Assembly: GCA_030456405.1 (NCBI GenBank)
Contig: JAKDNQ010000036.1
Coordinates: 1 to 14,658 of the forward strand
Direction of reading: 5' to 3'
DNA: 14,658 bases
Origin: Nitrospira sp.
GTDB lineage: Bacteria > Nitrospirota > Nitrospiria > Nitrospirales > Nitrospiraceae
The number at the start of each line of letters is the position of its first letter. Within the stretch, counting starts at the first letter, position 1. Shown piece by piece: positions 6,705 through 14,274 of this stretch. The notes below the pieces were generated by a model, which made no database searches, was not told the origin of the DNA, and saw only the letters and a program-made list of their open reading frames with translations. The translations under genes and the position numbers were made by a program.

Positions 6705-7300
6705 GCAACAACCTTCTCGCATTTCCCGAAGACTATGCAAACTGGCTCGTTGGTCTGAAACAACGAATCAGCGGCGCTCGCCAGCGGGCGCTCCTCTCTG
6801 CCAATGAGGAACAGATCCGCCTCTACCACGACATCGGCTGCGATATTCAGAACCGCCAGAGCCGTCAAGGATGGGGCGCGAAGGTCATTGACCGGCTCTC
6901 CGTCGATTTACGTGATGCCTTCCCCGAGATGAAGGGCTTTTCCAGTCGCAACCTCAAATACATGGGCTTTTTTGCCAAGATGTGCCCCGATCTACAAATT
7001 GGGCAGCAGTCTGCTGCCCAATTGCCCTGGTTCCACATCGTCACGCTCCTCACCAAGATTTCCGATCCTGCCGAGCGCGAATGGTATGCCGGTGAGACAG
7101 TCCGGCAGGCTTGGCCCCGCACCACGCTGGAGCTGCACATCAAAAACCGACTGTATATGCGTCAGGGGGCTGCGGTGAACAATTTCGAGCAACGGCTCCC
7201 TGCTGTCCATGCCGATCTGCCACAGATGGTCAGCCGCGTATCCAAGCTGGAAGCCAAGGTGAATCGTCACCTGGAGGAGATGAGATTCGCATGGAAGTGA
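6701..7300 (+). CDS. Truncated DUF1016-type protein (N-terminal domain only) with an HsdM-like tail
   Basis: The start is the GTG at 6701, which overlaps the hsdM stop (GTGA); an AAAAGGA stretch lies 13 bases upstream. The 199-residue product matches the DUF1016 (YhcG) N-terminal domain over about residues 15-168: LYHDIGCDIQNRQ, WGAKVIDRLSVDLRDAFPEMKGFSSRNLKYM, AQLPWFHIVTLL, DPAEREWYA, and RQGAAVNNFEQRLP. Full-length members are ~330-380 residues and continue into a PD-(D/E)xK nuclease domain. Here that domain is absent, and residues 173-196 instead copy the C-terminal tail of HsdM (PQMVSRVSKLEAKVNRHL). A nuclease function is therefore unlikely; the fragment might bind HsdS or HsdM or be non-functional. 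Full-length DUF1016 proteins are often found beside type I systems, but their role is unsettled. Confidence 0.8.
   Translation: MSNNLLAFPEDYANWLVGLKQRISGARQRALLSANEEQIRLYHDIGCDIQNRQSRQGWGAKVIDRLSVDLRDAFPEMKGFSSRNLKYMGFFAKMCPDLQIGQQSAAQLPWFHIVTLLTKISDPAEREWYAGETVRQAWPRTTLELHIKNRLYMRQGAAVNNFEQRLPAVHADLPQMVSRVSKLEAKVNRHLEEMRFAWK
6997..7023. repeat. 27-base near-perfect palindrome inside the DUF1016-type gene
   Basis: AATTGGGCAGCAG (6997-7009) and CTGCTGCCCAATT (7011-7023) are exact reverse complements around a single T. It encodes the conserved QIGQQSAAQL segment, so codon constraint may explain part of it. Confidence 0.6.
7218..7290 (+). repeat. hsdM 3'-end segment, duplicated copy 2
   Basis: This is the second copy of the HsdM tail, at the end of the DUF1016-type gene, encoding PQMVSRVSKLEAKVNRHLEEM. 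It contains GGAGGAG (7273-7279), the Shine-Dalgarno of hsdS. Confidence 0.8.
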
Positions 7301-8517
7301 AGCCCGGCTACAGGAAGACCGATGTGGGGGTGATCCCCGAGGATTGGGTGGTCTCAAAGTTCGGCACATGCGCGACGTTTAAGACGGGACCTTTCGGCAG
7401 TGCTTTGCACCAATCCGACTACGTTGATGGTGGTGTCCCGGTGATCAATCCGATGCAGATTGTCGGTGGAAAGATTCAGCCGACGCCTTCAATGGCGATT
7501 ACAGAACAGGCGGCGCGGAAGTTGTCCGAGTTCCGTCTTTCGGCGGGTAACGTAATCATAGGCAGGCGCGGCGAAATGGGGCGCTGCGCATTCGTGCGGG
7601 CAGAAGAGCATGGTTGGCTGTGTGGAACTGGCTCCATGATCATTCGCACAGGGCCGTCACTTGATGCTCGCTTTATTCAGCGGGTGCTATCAAGTCCGCC
7701 AATCATCGCAGAGATTGAGAATGCTTCGGTTGGCTCCACAATGATCAACCTCAATCAGGGCACGCTAGGAAATCTTCTTGTTCCTCTCCCGTCAACCAAA
7801 GCCGAACAAGAAGTCATCGCCGAGACGTTGAGCGATGCGGATGCCCTCATCGAATCCCTGGAGCAACTCCTCACCAAGAAACGTCAGCTCAAACAAGGCG
7901 GCATGCAGGAACTCCTCACCGGCAAGAAGCGCTTGCCAGGCTTCAGCGGGAAGTGGGAGGTGAAGGAGTTTGGTGAGGTCGCTCTATTGCGCAGGGAACG
8001 GATTGATCCACGACGGACTGGGCCGAAGGAGTTCTGCATCGAATTGGAACACATCGAACAAGGAACAGGGTGCCTTGTTGGTAACACTGCGACCTCAGAG
8101 GACTCGTCTCTCAAGTCTGTGTTTTACAAAGATGACGTTCTGTTCGGGAAACTCCGTGCCTATCTGCGAAAATATTGGCTCGCGAGTCAAGAAGGCGTCT
8201 GCTCCACGGAGATTTGGGTGTTGGTGGCGAAGCAATCGTTACTCATCCCTCAGTTTCTGTTCCAGCTCGTAAAGGCTGATCGCTTCATTGAGGGAGCCAG
8301 CTCAGCCTATGGCACTCACATGCCGCGCTCGGACTGGAATGTTGTGAAAAGCTTTGAAGTGATGCTCCCTTCACTTCCCGAACAAACCGCCATTGCCACC
8401 ATCCTCAGCGACATGGATGCGGAGATCGCCGCGCTGGAAGCCAAGCTCGCCAAGGCCCGCCAGATCAAGCAGGGCATGATGCAGGAACTGCTAACGGGAC
8501 GGATCAGGCTGGTATGA
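7291..8517 (+). CDS. hsdS: Type I restriction-modification specificity subunit (HsdS)
   Basis: HsdS recognises the bipartite DNA target and bridges two HsdM and two HsdR subunits. The ATG at 7291, overlapping the previous gene by 10 bp and preceded by GGAGGAG, gives 408 residues, the normal size. It shows the family's two-fold layout. Target recognition domain 1 covers about residues 17-165, and the first conserved helix 169-215 (AEQEVIAETLSDADALIESLEQ...KQGGMQELLTGKKRLP). Target recognition domain 2 covers about 220-358, and the second conserved helix 361-408 (PEQTAIATILSDMDAEIAALEAK...KQGMMQELLTGRIRLV). The long coiled coils act as a ruler between half-sites. The two recognition domains differ in sequence, so an asymmetric target is expected; the target itself cannot be read from the sequence. 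No second hsdS or inversion site is present. The stop overlaps the next ATG by 4 bp. Confidence 0.93.
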   Translation: MEVKPGYRKTDVGVIPEDWVVSKFGTCATFKTGPFGSALHQSDYVDGGVPVINPMQIVGGKIQPTPSMAITEQAARKLSEFRLSAGNVIIGRRGEMGRCAFVRAEEHGWLCGTGSMIIRTGPSLDARFIQRVLSSPPIIAEIENASVGSTMINLNQGTLGNLLVPLPSTKAEQEVIAETLSDADALIESLEQLLTKKRQLKQGGMQELLTGKKRLPGFSGKWEVKEFGEVALLRRERIDPRRTGPKEFCIELEHIEQGTGCLVGNTATSEDSSLKSVFYKDDVLFGKLRAYLRKYWLASQEGVCSTEIWVLVAKQSLLIPQFLFQLVKADRFIEGASSAYGTHMPRSDWNVVKSFEVMLPSLPEQTAIATILSDMDAEIAALEAKLAKARQIKQGMMQELLTGRIRLV

Positions 8518-9881
8518 AGGAAGGCCATCGCATTGAGTGGAAGGAGTTCTGGAAGGACGAGTATTTGAAGTGGCTCTGCGGTTTTGCCAATGCCGACGGC
8601 GGGGTGCTGGTGATCGGCCGGGACAACAAGGGAAAGGCCGTTGGGGTGAGCCACGCCGACAAGTTGATGGAGGATCTGCCGAATAAGATCCGCGATATGT
8701 TGGGCATCATGGCGGATGTTCGTCTCGTCAAAGCGACGGGGAAGGAGCTGGTGGAAATTCGGGTGGACCCGTACCCCAGCCCCATCAGCTACAGGGGCGC
8801 CTACTATTTCCGCAGTGGCAGCACCACGCAGGAGCTGAAAGGTGCCGCGCTCGAGCAGTTCTTATTGAAGAAACGGGGACGCCATTGGGATGATGCGCCA
8901 GAACCCTCGTTCACCGCGCGATCGTGTAGTGCCGCAGCCTTGCGTCTGTTCAAAGCCGGCGCTTCGCAAAGCGGACGGATGGACCGGGCTGTCTTGCGCG
9001 ACAGCCGGGAGGTGATTCTCGGGAATCTGGAGCTGACGGAGAAACATGGTTTGAAACGGGCTGCCTGTCTCCTGTTTTCACCTCGCCCGGAGCAGTATGT
9101 CAGCGGGGTATGGATCAAAATCGGCTTCTTTGTCACGGACGACGATCTCCGATATCAGGACGAGGTGCACGGCAGCCTGTTTGAGCAGGTGGAGCGCGCG
9201 CTGGAACTCCTGCATACGAAGTATCTGAAGGCCTATATCAGCTACCACGGCTTGCAGCGGCATGAGACCTTCCTCTATCCGTATGCCGCTCTGCGCGAGG
9301 CCCTGCTGAACGCCGTGGTCCACAAAGACTACAGCAGCGGCGTGCCCATCCAGATCAGCGCCTATGACGATCAGCTCGTGATCTGGAACCCCGGCGATCT
9401 GCCAGAGCACTGGACGCTGGAAAAACTGCTGGGCAAGCATCCTTCCAAGCCTTTTAATCCATTGATCGCCAATGCCTTCTTCCGGGCAGGCTATATCGAG
9501 TCCTGGGGGCGCGGCATCGAGAAGATCAACCGCGAGTGCCGGGAGCACGGGGTTGACCCGCCGGCCTATGACTTCGGGATGGCAGGGCTGATGCTGACGT
9601 TCCATGCCAGTCCTGTACATCTGCGGGCCGCCGCTTCGGGGACTACCCAAGAAACTACCCAAGACAGGTTGGGTGAAAAGTTGGGTGAAAAGTTGGGTGA
9701 AACCCGTGCTGCTATTGTGCAGTCCATGAAAGAGAATCCAAAAGTCACAGTTTCGGAATTGGCGAAGCGATTGCGCTTGAGCACGACGGCCATAGAAAAG
9801 AACATTCACTATCTGAAGACCCAGGGTTATGTGAAGCGTGTCGGTCCAGCCAAGGGCGGTCATTGGGAGGTGAAGAAGTGA
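8514..9881 (+). CDS. AlbA_2/Schlafen-like putative DNA-binding protein with GHKL-like ATPase and winged-helix domains
   Basis: The ATG at 8514 lies in the ATGA overlap with hsdS; the product has 455 residues and looks intact. The N-terminus (about 5-120) is the AlbA_2 domain, with IEWKEFWKDEYLKWLCGFANADGGVLVIGRDN. The middle (about 200-365) matches the so-called RecG-related HATPase_c_4 region: REALLNAVVHKDYS (261-274), NPGDLP (292-297) and GRGIEKI (332-338). The C-terminus (about 398-441) is a winged helix of the SELAKRLRLSTTAIEKNIHYLKTQGYV type. Between them sits a linker of short repeats (377-396). Annotation as RecG helicase would be wrong, since no helicase motifs are present. Its place between hsdS and hsdR suggests it regulates the restriction operon; this is inferred. 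Members of the family are often called transcriptional regulators with little experimental support. Confidence 0.85.
   Translation: MKEGHRIEWKEFWKDEYLKWLCGFANADGGVLVIGRDNKGKAVGVSHADKLMEDLPNKIRDMLGIMADVRLVKATGKELVEIRVDPYPSPISYRGAYYFRSGSTTQELKGAALEQFLLKKRGRHWDDAPEPSFTARSCSAAALRLFKAGASQSGRMDRAVLRDSREVILGNLELTEKHGLKRAACLLFSPRPEQYVSGVWIKIGFFVTDDDLRYQDEVHGSLFEQVERALELLHTKYLKAYISYHGLQRHETFLYPYAALREALLNAVVHKDYSSGVPIQISAYDDQLVIWNPGDLPEHWTLEKLLGKHPSKPFNPLIANAFFRAGYIESWGRGIEKINRECREHGVDPPAYDFGMAGLMLTFHASPVHLRAAASGTTQETTQDRLGEKLGEKLGETRAAIVQSMKENPKVTVSELAKRLRLSTTAIEKNIHYLKTQGYVKRVGPAKGGHWEVKK
9644..9703 (+). repeat. 12-bp tandem repeats in the linker of the AlbA_2 protein
   Basis: Two ACTACCCAAGA(A/C)-type units (about 9644-9666) are followed by three units of GTTGGGTGAAA(A/C) (9668-9703). 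They encode TTQETTQD and then LGEKLGEKLGE. The cores CCCAA and TTGGG are complementary, so the two blocks can pair. Copy number in such linkers often varies in this family (from memory). Confidence 0.75.
9865..9870 (+). promoter_or_regulatory. Shine-Dalgarno fixing the hsdR start
   Basis: GGGAGG ends seven bases before the GTG at 9878, which overlaps the preceding stop as GTGA. The in-frame TTG at 9863 lies before this site and is rejected as the start. Confidence 0.65.
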
Positions 9882-12800
9882 GCGTCGTCGGCCAACCTGA
9901 GCGCGCCACGCAGAACCGAGTTATTGCCCTGTTTCGCGACGAGCTGGGCTACCGTTACCTCGGGGACTGGACCGACCGTGACGGCAACAGCAACATCGAG
10001 GAAGGTCAACTCTCGGCATGGCTGACCAAGCGCGGCTACTCGGCAGCGCAGATCAGCATCGCGCTACACAAGCTCCGTACCGAAGCGAATAACCACAGCC
10101 GTACGCTCTACGGCAACAACCAAGCTGTCTACAGCTTGCTGCGCTATGGTGTGCCGGTGAAGACTGAGGCGGGTAAGGTGACGGAGACCGTCCACCTCAT
10201 CGACTGGCACGAGCCCGAAAAGAACGACTTCGCCATTGCCGAGGAGGTGGCGCTCAAGGGGAACCACGATCGTCGGCCCGATCTCGTACTGTATGTGAAC
10301 GACATCGCGGTCGGCGTGATCGAGCTGAAAAACAGCCGCGTGTCGATCGGCGAGGGCATTCGGCAAAACCTTTCCAACCAACAGCCAGAGTTCAACGCCT
10401 GGTTCTTCAGCACGGTGCAGTTCATTTTCGCCGGCAACGATTCCGAGGGGCTGCAATATGGCAGCATCGGTACGCCGGAGAAGTATTTTCTCAAGTGGAA
10501 AGAAGACGAGCAGGACAACAGTCGCTTCAAGTTGGACAAGTATTTGCTGAAGATGTGCCGCAAGGACCGGCTGATCGAGCTGATGCACGACTTCGTGCTC
10601 TTCGATGTCGGCGTGAAGAAGCTGCCACGAGCGCACCAATATTTCGGGGTCAAGGCTGCGCAGGACCATGTGCGCGAAAAGAAGGGAGGCATCATCTGGC
10701 ACACGCAGGGGAGCGGCAAGAGCATTGTGATGGTGCTGCTCGCGAAGTGGATACTGGAGAACAACCCCCATGCCCGCGTCGCCATCATCACCGACCGTGA
10801 TGAACTAGACAAGCAGATCGAGCGCGTGTTCACCGAGACGGGCGAGTCTATCGAGCGCACCGGCAGCGCCCGCGACCTCATGAGTCAGCTCGGCCAAGCC
10901 AAACCGCGACTGCTCTGCTCGCTGGTCCACAAATTCGGCCGCAAAGATGTGGACGACTTCGATGCCTTCATCAAGGAACTGGAGGCTCAACCTAGTCAGA
11001 CCGTGGGTGAGGTGTTCGTGTTTGTGGACGAATGCCACCGCACCCAAAGCGGCAAGCTGCACCGCGTGATGAAGGCCATGATGCCCAACGCGGTCTTCAT
11101 CGGCTTTACCGGCACCCCGCTGCTTAAGAAGGATGCGCAGACCAGCCTGGAGGTCTTCGGCGGCTACATTCACACATACAAGTTCAGCGAGGGCGTTGAA
11201 GACGGGGTGGTACTCGATCTGGTCTATGAGGCCCGGGACATCGATCAGCACCTTGGCTCTCAAGAGAAGATCGACGCCTGGTTCGAGGCCAAGACGAAAG
11301 GGCTGAACGACTGGCAGAAGGACGAGCTGAAGAAGCAATGGGGCACGATGCAGAAAGTGCTCAGTTCTAAGTCCCGCATGGAGCGAGTAGTGAGCGACAT
11401 CGTCTTCGACTTCAGCGTGAAGCCGAGGCTATCCAGCGAACGCGGCAACGCGATCCTGGTGGCCTCCAGCATCTACGAAGCCTGCAAGTACTTCACGCTG
11501 TTCCAGAAAACGTCCTTCAAGGGCAAGTGCACGGTGGTGACCTCCTACAACCCGCTGGCCAAGGATGTGACACTAGAGGAAACCGGCGCCAATACCGAAA
11601 CCGACAAACAGTTCCTCTACAACACCTATACCGAACTGCTGGAGGATGTTGACGCCAAGTCCGGCATGACCAAGACCGAGACCTACGAGGACTGGGCCAA
11701 ATCGCTGTTCATCAAGGAGCCGGCGAACATGAAGCTGCTTGTCGTGGTGGATAAACTCCTCACCGGCTTCGATGCGCCCCCCTGCACCTATCTCTACATC
11801 GACAAGTCCATGCAGGACCACGGCCTGTTCCAGGCGATCTGCCGCACGAACCGCCTGGACGGCGAGGACAAGGACTTCGGCTACATCGTCGATTACAAGG
11901 ATCTGTTCAAAAACTTGGTGAACGAGAAGGGAACGGGTGTCCTTCAGGTGTATTCGTCTGAACTGGATCACAGCGCGGGCGGGGCCGATCCCACGGTGTT
12001 GATGCAGGATCGTCTGAAGAAGAGCAAAGAACGCCTCGACAACGCCACCGAAGTGCTTGCCCTGCTGTGCGAGCCGGTTAAGCCGCCCAATGGCGAGCTG
12101 GAACACATCCACTATTTCTGCGGCAACACGGAGATTCCGGCGGATCTTCAAGAAAAGGAGCCGCAGCGGGCGGCGCTCTACAAGGCGACTGTGGCCCTGG
12201 TGCGCGCCTATGCCAATATCGCCGACGAGCTGGAGCCTGCCGGGTACAGCGCTGGTGACATCAGCCGACTCAAGAAGCAACTCGCCCATTATCTGAACGT
12301 GCGCGAGATCATCCGCAAGGCCAGCGGCGAAACGCTCGACCTCAAGGCCTATGAGGCCGACATGCGGCACCTCATCGACACCTATATAGAAGCCGATGAG
12401 CCGAGAAAGATTTCGCCCTTCGATGATATGCCCTTACTGGACCTGATCGTGAAAACCGGTATCGCGAATGCCATCGCGACACAGCTCGGGGGACTGAAGG
12501 GCAACAAGAACGCCATCGCCGAAACCATTGAGAACAACGTTCGCAAGAAGATCATCAAGGAGCACCTGAACGACCCGGCCTTTTACGAGAAGATGTCCGC
12601 ATTGCTGGACGAGATCATCGCAGATCGCAAGACGAAGGCCATCGAGTACGAGCAATACTTGAAGCGCATTGCCGAACTGGCGAAGAAGGTAGAGGCAGGA
12701 CAGGCGGAGGATACCCCTGAGCCTCTGAAGAACAGTCCAGCCCTTCGCGCACTGTACAATAATCTGAAAAAGTCGAAAGGAGCGTCCTCGCAGGCAGATT

Positions 12801-13018
12801 GTGCGGCGGAAACGGAGGCCGAATTCACAGTTGCCGGCGATTCGACATTGAAACTGGCGCTGAAGATCGACGAAGCTGTGAAAAAAGTGCGGCCCGATGG
12901 TTGGCGCGGTGTCCAGTCGCGGGAGCAAGTGATCAAGCAAGCGCTCTACGATGTGCTGCGGGACGCGACCGAGGTGGAGCGCATATTTCTCATCATTAAG
13001 GCGCAAAGAGAATACTAA
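9878..13018 (+). CDS. hsdR: Type I restriction endonuclease/translocase subunit (HsdR)
   Basis: HsdR pulls in DNA with ATP and cuts it far from the unmethylated target. Starting at the GTG at 9878 it has 1046 residues, a normal length. The N-terminal nuclease domain shows the PD-(D/E)xK signature: Pro134-Asp135 in RRPDLVLYV and Glu149-x-Lys151 in GVIELKNSR. The SF2 motor follows with Walker A TQGSGKS (276-282), DECH (384-387), motif III GFTGTPL (around 409-415), and later the helicase motifs LLTGFDAP and QAICRTNRLDGEDKDFGYIVDY. The C-terminal ~350 residues are helical and probably dock onto the methylase core. Key residues are present and the frame is unbroken, so the enzyme should be active. 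Its TAA shares one base with the next ATG. Confidence 0.94.
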   Translation: MSVVGQPERATQNRVIALFRDELGYRYLGDWTDRDGNSNIEEGQLSAWLTKRGYSAAQISIALHKLRTEANNHSRTLYGNNQAVYSLLRYGVPVKTEAGKVTETVHLIDWHEPEKNDFAIAEEVALKGNHDRRPDLVLYVNDIAVGVIELKNSRVSIGEGIRQNLSNQQPEFNAWFFSTVQFIFAGNDSEGLQYGSIGTPEKYFLKWKEDEQDNSRFKLDKYLLKMCRKDRLIELMHDFVLFDVGVKKLPRAHQYFGVKAAQDHVREKKGGIIWHTQGSGKSIVMVLLAKWILENNPHARVAIITDRDELDKQIERVFTETGESIERTGSARDLMSQLGQAKPRLLCSLVHKFGRKDVDDFDAFIKELEAQPSQTVGEVFVFVDECHRTQSGKLHRVMKAMMPNAVFIGFTGTPLLKKDAQTSLEVFGGYIHTYKFSEGVEDGVVLDLVYEARDIDQHLGSQEKIDAWFEAKTKGLNDWQKDELKKQWGTMQKVLSSKSRMERVVSDIVFDFSVKPRLSSERGNAILVASSIYEACKYFTLFQKTSFKGKCTVVTSYNPLAKDVTLEETGANTETDKQFLYNTYTELLEDVDAKSGMTKTETYEDWAKSLFIKEPANMKLLVVVDKLLTGFDAPPCTYLYIDKSMQDHGLFQAICRTNRLDGEDKDFGYIVDYKDLFKNLVNEKGTGVLQVYSSELDHSAGGADPTVLMQDRLKKSKERLDNATEVLALLCEPVKPPNGELEHIHYFCGNTEIPADLQEKEPQRAALYKATVALVRAYANIADELEPAGYSAGDISRLKKQLAHYLNVREIIRKASGETLDLKAYEADMRHLIDTYIEADEPRKISPFDDMPLLDLIVKTGIANAIATQLGGLKGNKNAIAETIENNVRKKIIKEHLNDPAFYEKMSALLDEIIADRKTKAIEYEQYLKRIAELAKKVEAGQAEDTPEPLKNSPALRALYNNLKKSKGASSQADCAAETEAEFTVAGDSTLKLALKIDEAVKKVRPDGWRGVQSREQVIKQALYDVLRDATEVERIFLIIKAQREY

Positions 13019-13734
13019 TGATGGCGCAGGTGCAACTGGGCGAGATCGCGGTGGATGTGGTGCTGAAAAACATCAAGAACGTCCATCTGAGTGTCTATCC
13101 CCCAACCGGCAAGGTGAAAATTTCAGCTCCATCGCGCATGAGCCTCGACACGATCCGCGTCTTTGCGATTTCGAAGCTTGATTGGATCGTGCAGCAACAG
13201 AAAAAACTTCGAGAACAGGCACGTGAAACACCCCGCGAGTATCTGGACCGGGAAAGCCATTATCTTTGGGGACGACGCTACTTGCTCACTGTGCGGGAGG
13301 ACCAAGAGAGACCGGCCATTGAATTGAGGCATAACCGCATTCTCCTGCGCGTGCGTCCTGGAACGGGCGTAGATAAGCGGCAGGCATTGTTTGAGGAATG
13401 GTACCGCGAGCAACTCAGAAAGGCCGTGCTTCCGCTCCTCGCCAAGTGGCGGCCACTGATGGGCGTGACGGTCAACCGTTTCTTCGTTCAACGCATGAAG
13501 ACGAAATGGGGAAGTTGCACTCCCACCGCGCGTCAGATTCGCTTAAACACGGAGTTGGCGAAGAAGCCACCGGAGTGCCTTGAATACATCGTCGTGCATG
13601 AGCTGGCGCATCTTATCGAGCCGACCCACACCCGCCGATTCATGGCTCTGATGGATCGCTTCATGCCGAATTGGCAGTTCTACCGCGAAGTGCTCAATCG
13701 CTTGCCGGTACCTCACGATACTTGGAAGTATTGA
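13018..13734 (+). CDS. YgjP-like (DUF45) zinc metallopeptidase
   Basis: The ATG at 13018 overlaps the hsdR stop by one base (taATG), and a second ATG follows directly at 13021; either would serve. The 238-residue product has the family's N-terminal strand-rich part (NVHLSVYPPTGKVKISAP), the TKWGSCTPTARQIRLNTEL signature (162-180) and the zinc motif HELAH at 194-198. The third ligand is probably His204 in EPTHTRRF, and Glu195 is the expected catalytic base. No signal peptide or membrane segment is seen, so it should be cytoplasmic. Genes of this family often close type I restriction operons. A role in subunit turnover, for example limiting HsdR, is speculative. It is last in the operon, and no clear terminator follows. 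Confidence 0.88.
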   Translation: MMAQVQLGEIAVDVVLKNIKNVHLSVYPPTGKVKISAPSRMSLDTIRVFAISKLDWIVQQQKKLREQARETPREYLDRESHYLWGRRYLLTVREDQERPAIELRHNRILLRVRPGTGVDKRQALFEEWYREQLRKAVLPLLAKWRPLMGVTVNRFFVQRMKTKWGSCTPTARQIRLNTELAKKPPECLEYIVVHELAHLIEPTHTRRFMALMDRFMPNWQFYREVLNRLPVPHDTWKY

Positions 13735-13806
13735 TTTTCAAGATTCGTGAATCGCTTCCTGCGCTTCACCCCATTCCGGGTCGGGCCACCTCAGATCTTG
13801 CAATCC

Positions 13807-13911
13807 ATTCCTCAAAAAAGCGGGCGCGGATTGAAAGCATTGGATTTCACCGACCGTTGAAAGGCGGCACTCGGTGGCGTCCGCTCGAAAGGGCGGGCGA
13901 GGATTGAACCC
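13807..13911 (+). CRISPR. Two degenerate CRISPR-like repeats (possible array remnant)
   Basis: Segments 13807-13838 and 13880-13911 align without gaps at 22 of 32 bases and share GCGGGCG-n-GGATTGAA near their 3' ends. Equivalent positions are 73 bp apart, a plausible repeat-plus-spacer length. Ending in GGATTGAA(A/C)n is characteristic of type I-C and related CRISPR repeats. The second copy also has the internal stem CCGCTC-gaaa-GGGCGG (one G-T pair). No third copy is seen one period away on either side, and the first copy has lost the left arm of the stem. It is not a functional array; it could be a decayed leftover or a chance resemblance. Confidence 0.35.
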
Positions 13912-13979
13912 GTACACGCGGAGATCCCGAGTCGGGTCTCGCAAGCATACATTGAGATTGCAGGCTGATCCGGCTCGCC

Positions 13980-14176
13980 TTAACCCCCATTATTCACGAA
14001 GACTTCTACTGCAACCGCCGATACGCCGCTATGACAGGCCTGACGGCGGGCGGGCTCGCCGCTTAGTCGGTCAACATACTGTTCAAGTATGCTTCCATCC
14101 TTCGCGGCTCCGCACGCCCGTCTCGCGTGGCGTCTCGGCGGTTTCGTCACGAACTCTCGTGAATAATGCGGGTTAA
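13980..14176. mobile_element. MITE-like palindromic element flanked by TTAA (IS1380-like ends)
   Basis: TTAA at 13980-13983 and at 14173-14176 flanks a 189-bp element (13984-14172). Its ends, CCCCCATTATTCACGA and the reverse complement of CCCGCATTATTCACGA, match at 15 of 16 bases. The similarity continues inward (AACCGCCGA-n-ACGCC in both arms), and the centre is the hairpin CATACT-gttca-AGTATG (14075-14091), so almost the whole element folds on itself. There is no transposase ORF, so it must move by a partner's enzyme. The TTAA duplication and CC-beginning, ATTATTCA-containing ends recall the IS1380 family; this assignment is from memory. Confidence 0.7.
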
Positions 14177-14274
14177 ATCCTCCGTGCGGCGCTGCGATGG
14201 CCTATTCGGACAGCAAGCGCAGGACATCTCTCGCACCGTGAACTCCATCCATCTCTTGTTAGGAGAATACTCCC

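Noticed and set aside
9863..9877. TTG at 9863 as the hsdR start
   Set aside because: It lies just upstream of the GGGAGG ribosome site that serves the GTG at 9878.
8514..9881. RecG-type DNA helicase
   Set aside because: The shared label comes from the HATPase_c_4 region; there is no Walker A, DExH box or other helicase motif.
10064..10881. Long leftward frames of 235 and 245 codons opposite hsdR
   Set aside because: Typical antisense frames of a GC-rich gene; all HsdR motifs lie on the forward strand.
13880..13911. tRNA gene on the minus strand, because GGGTTCAATCC resembles a T-loop
   Set aside because: No matching acceptor stem, anticodon arm or D-loop could be placed in the ~70 flanking bases; the T-stem itself pairs poorly.
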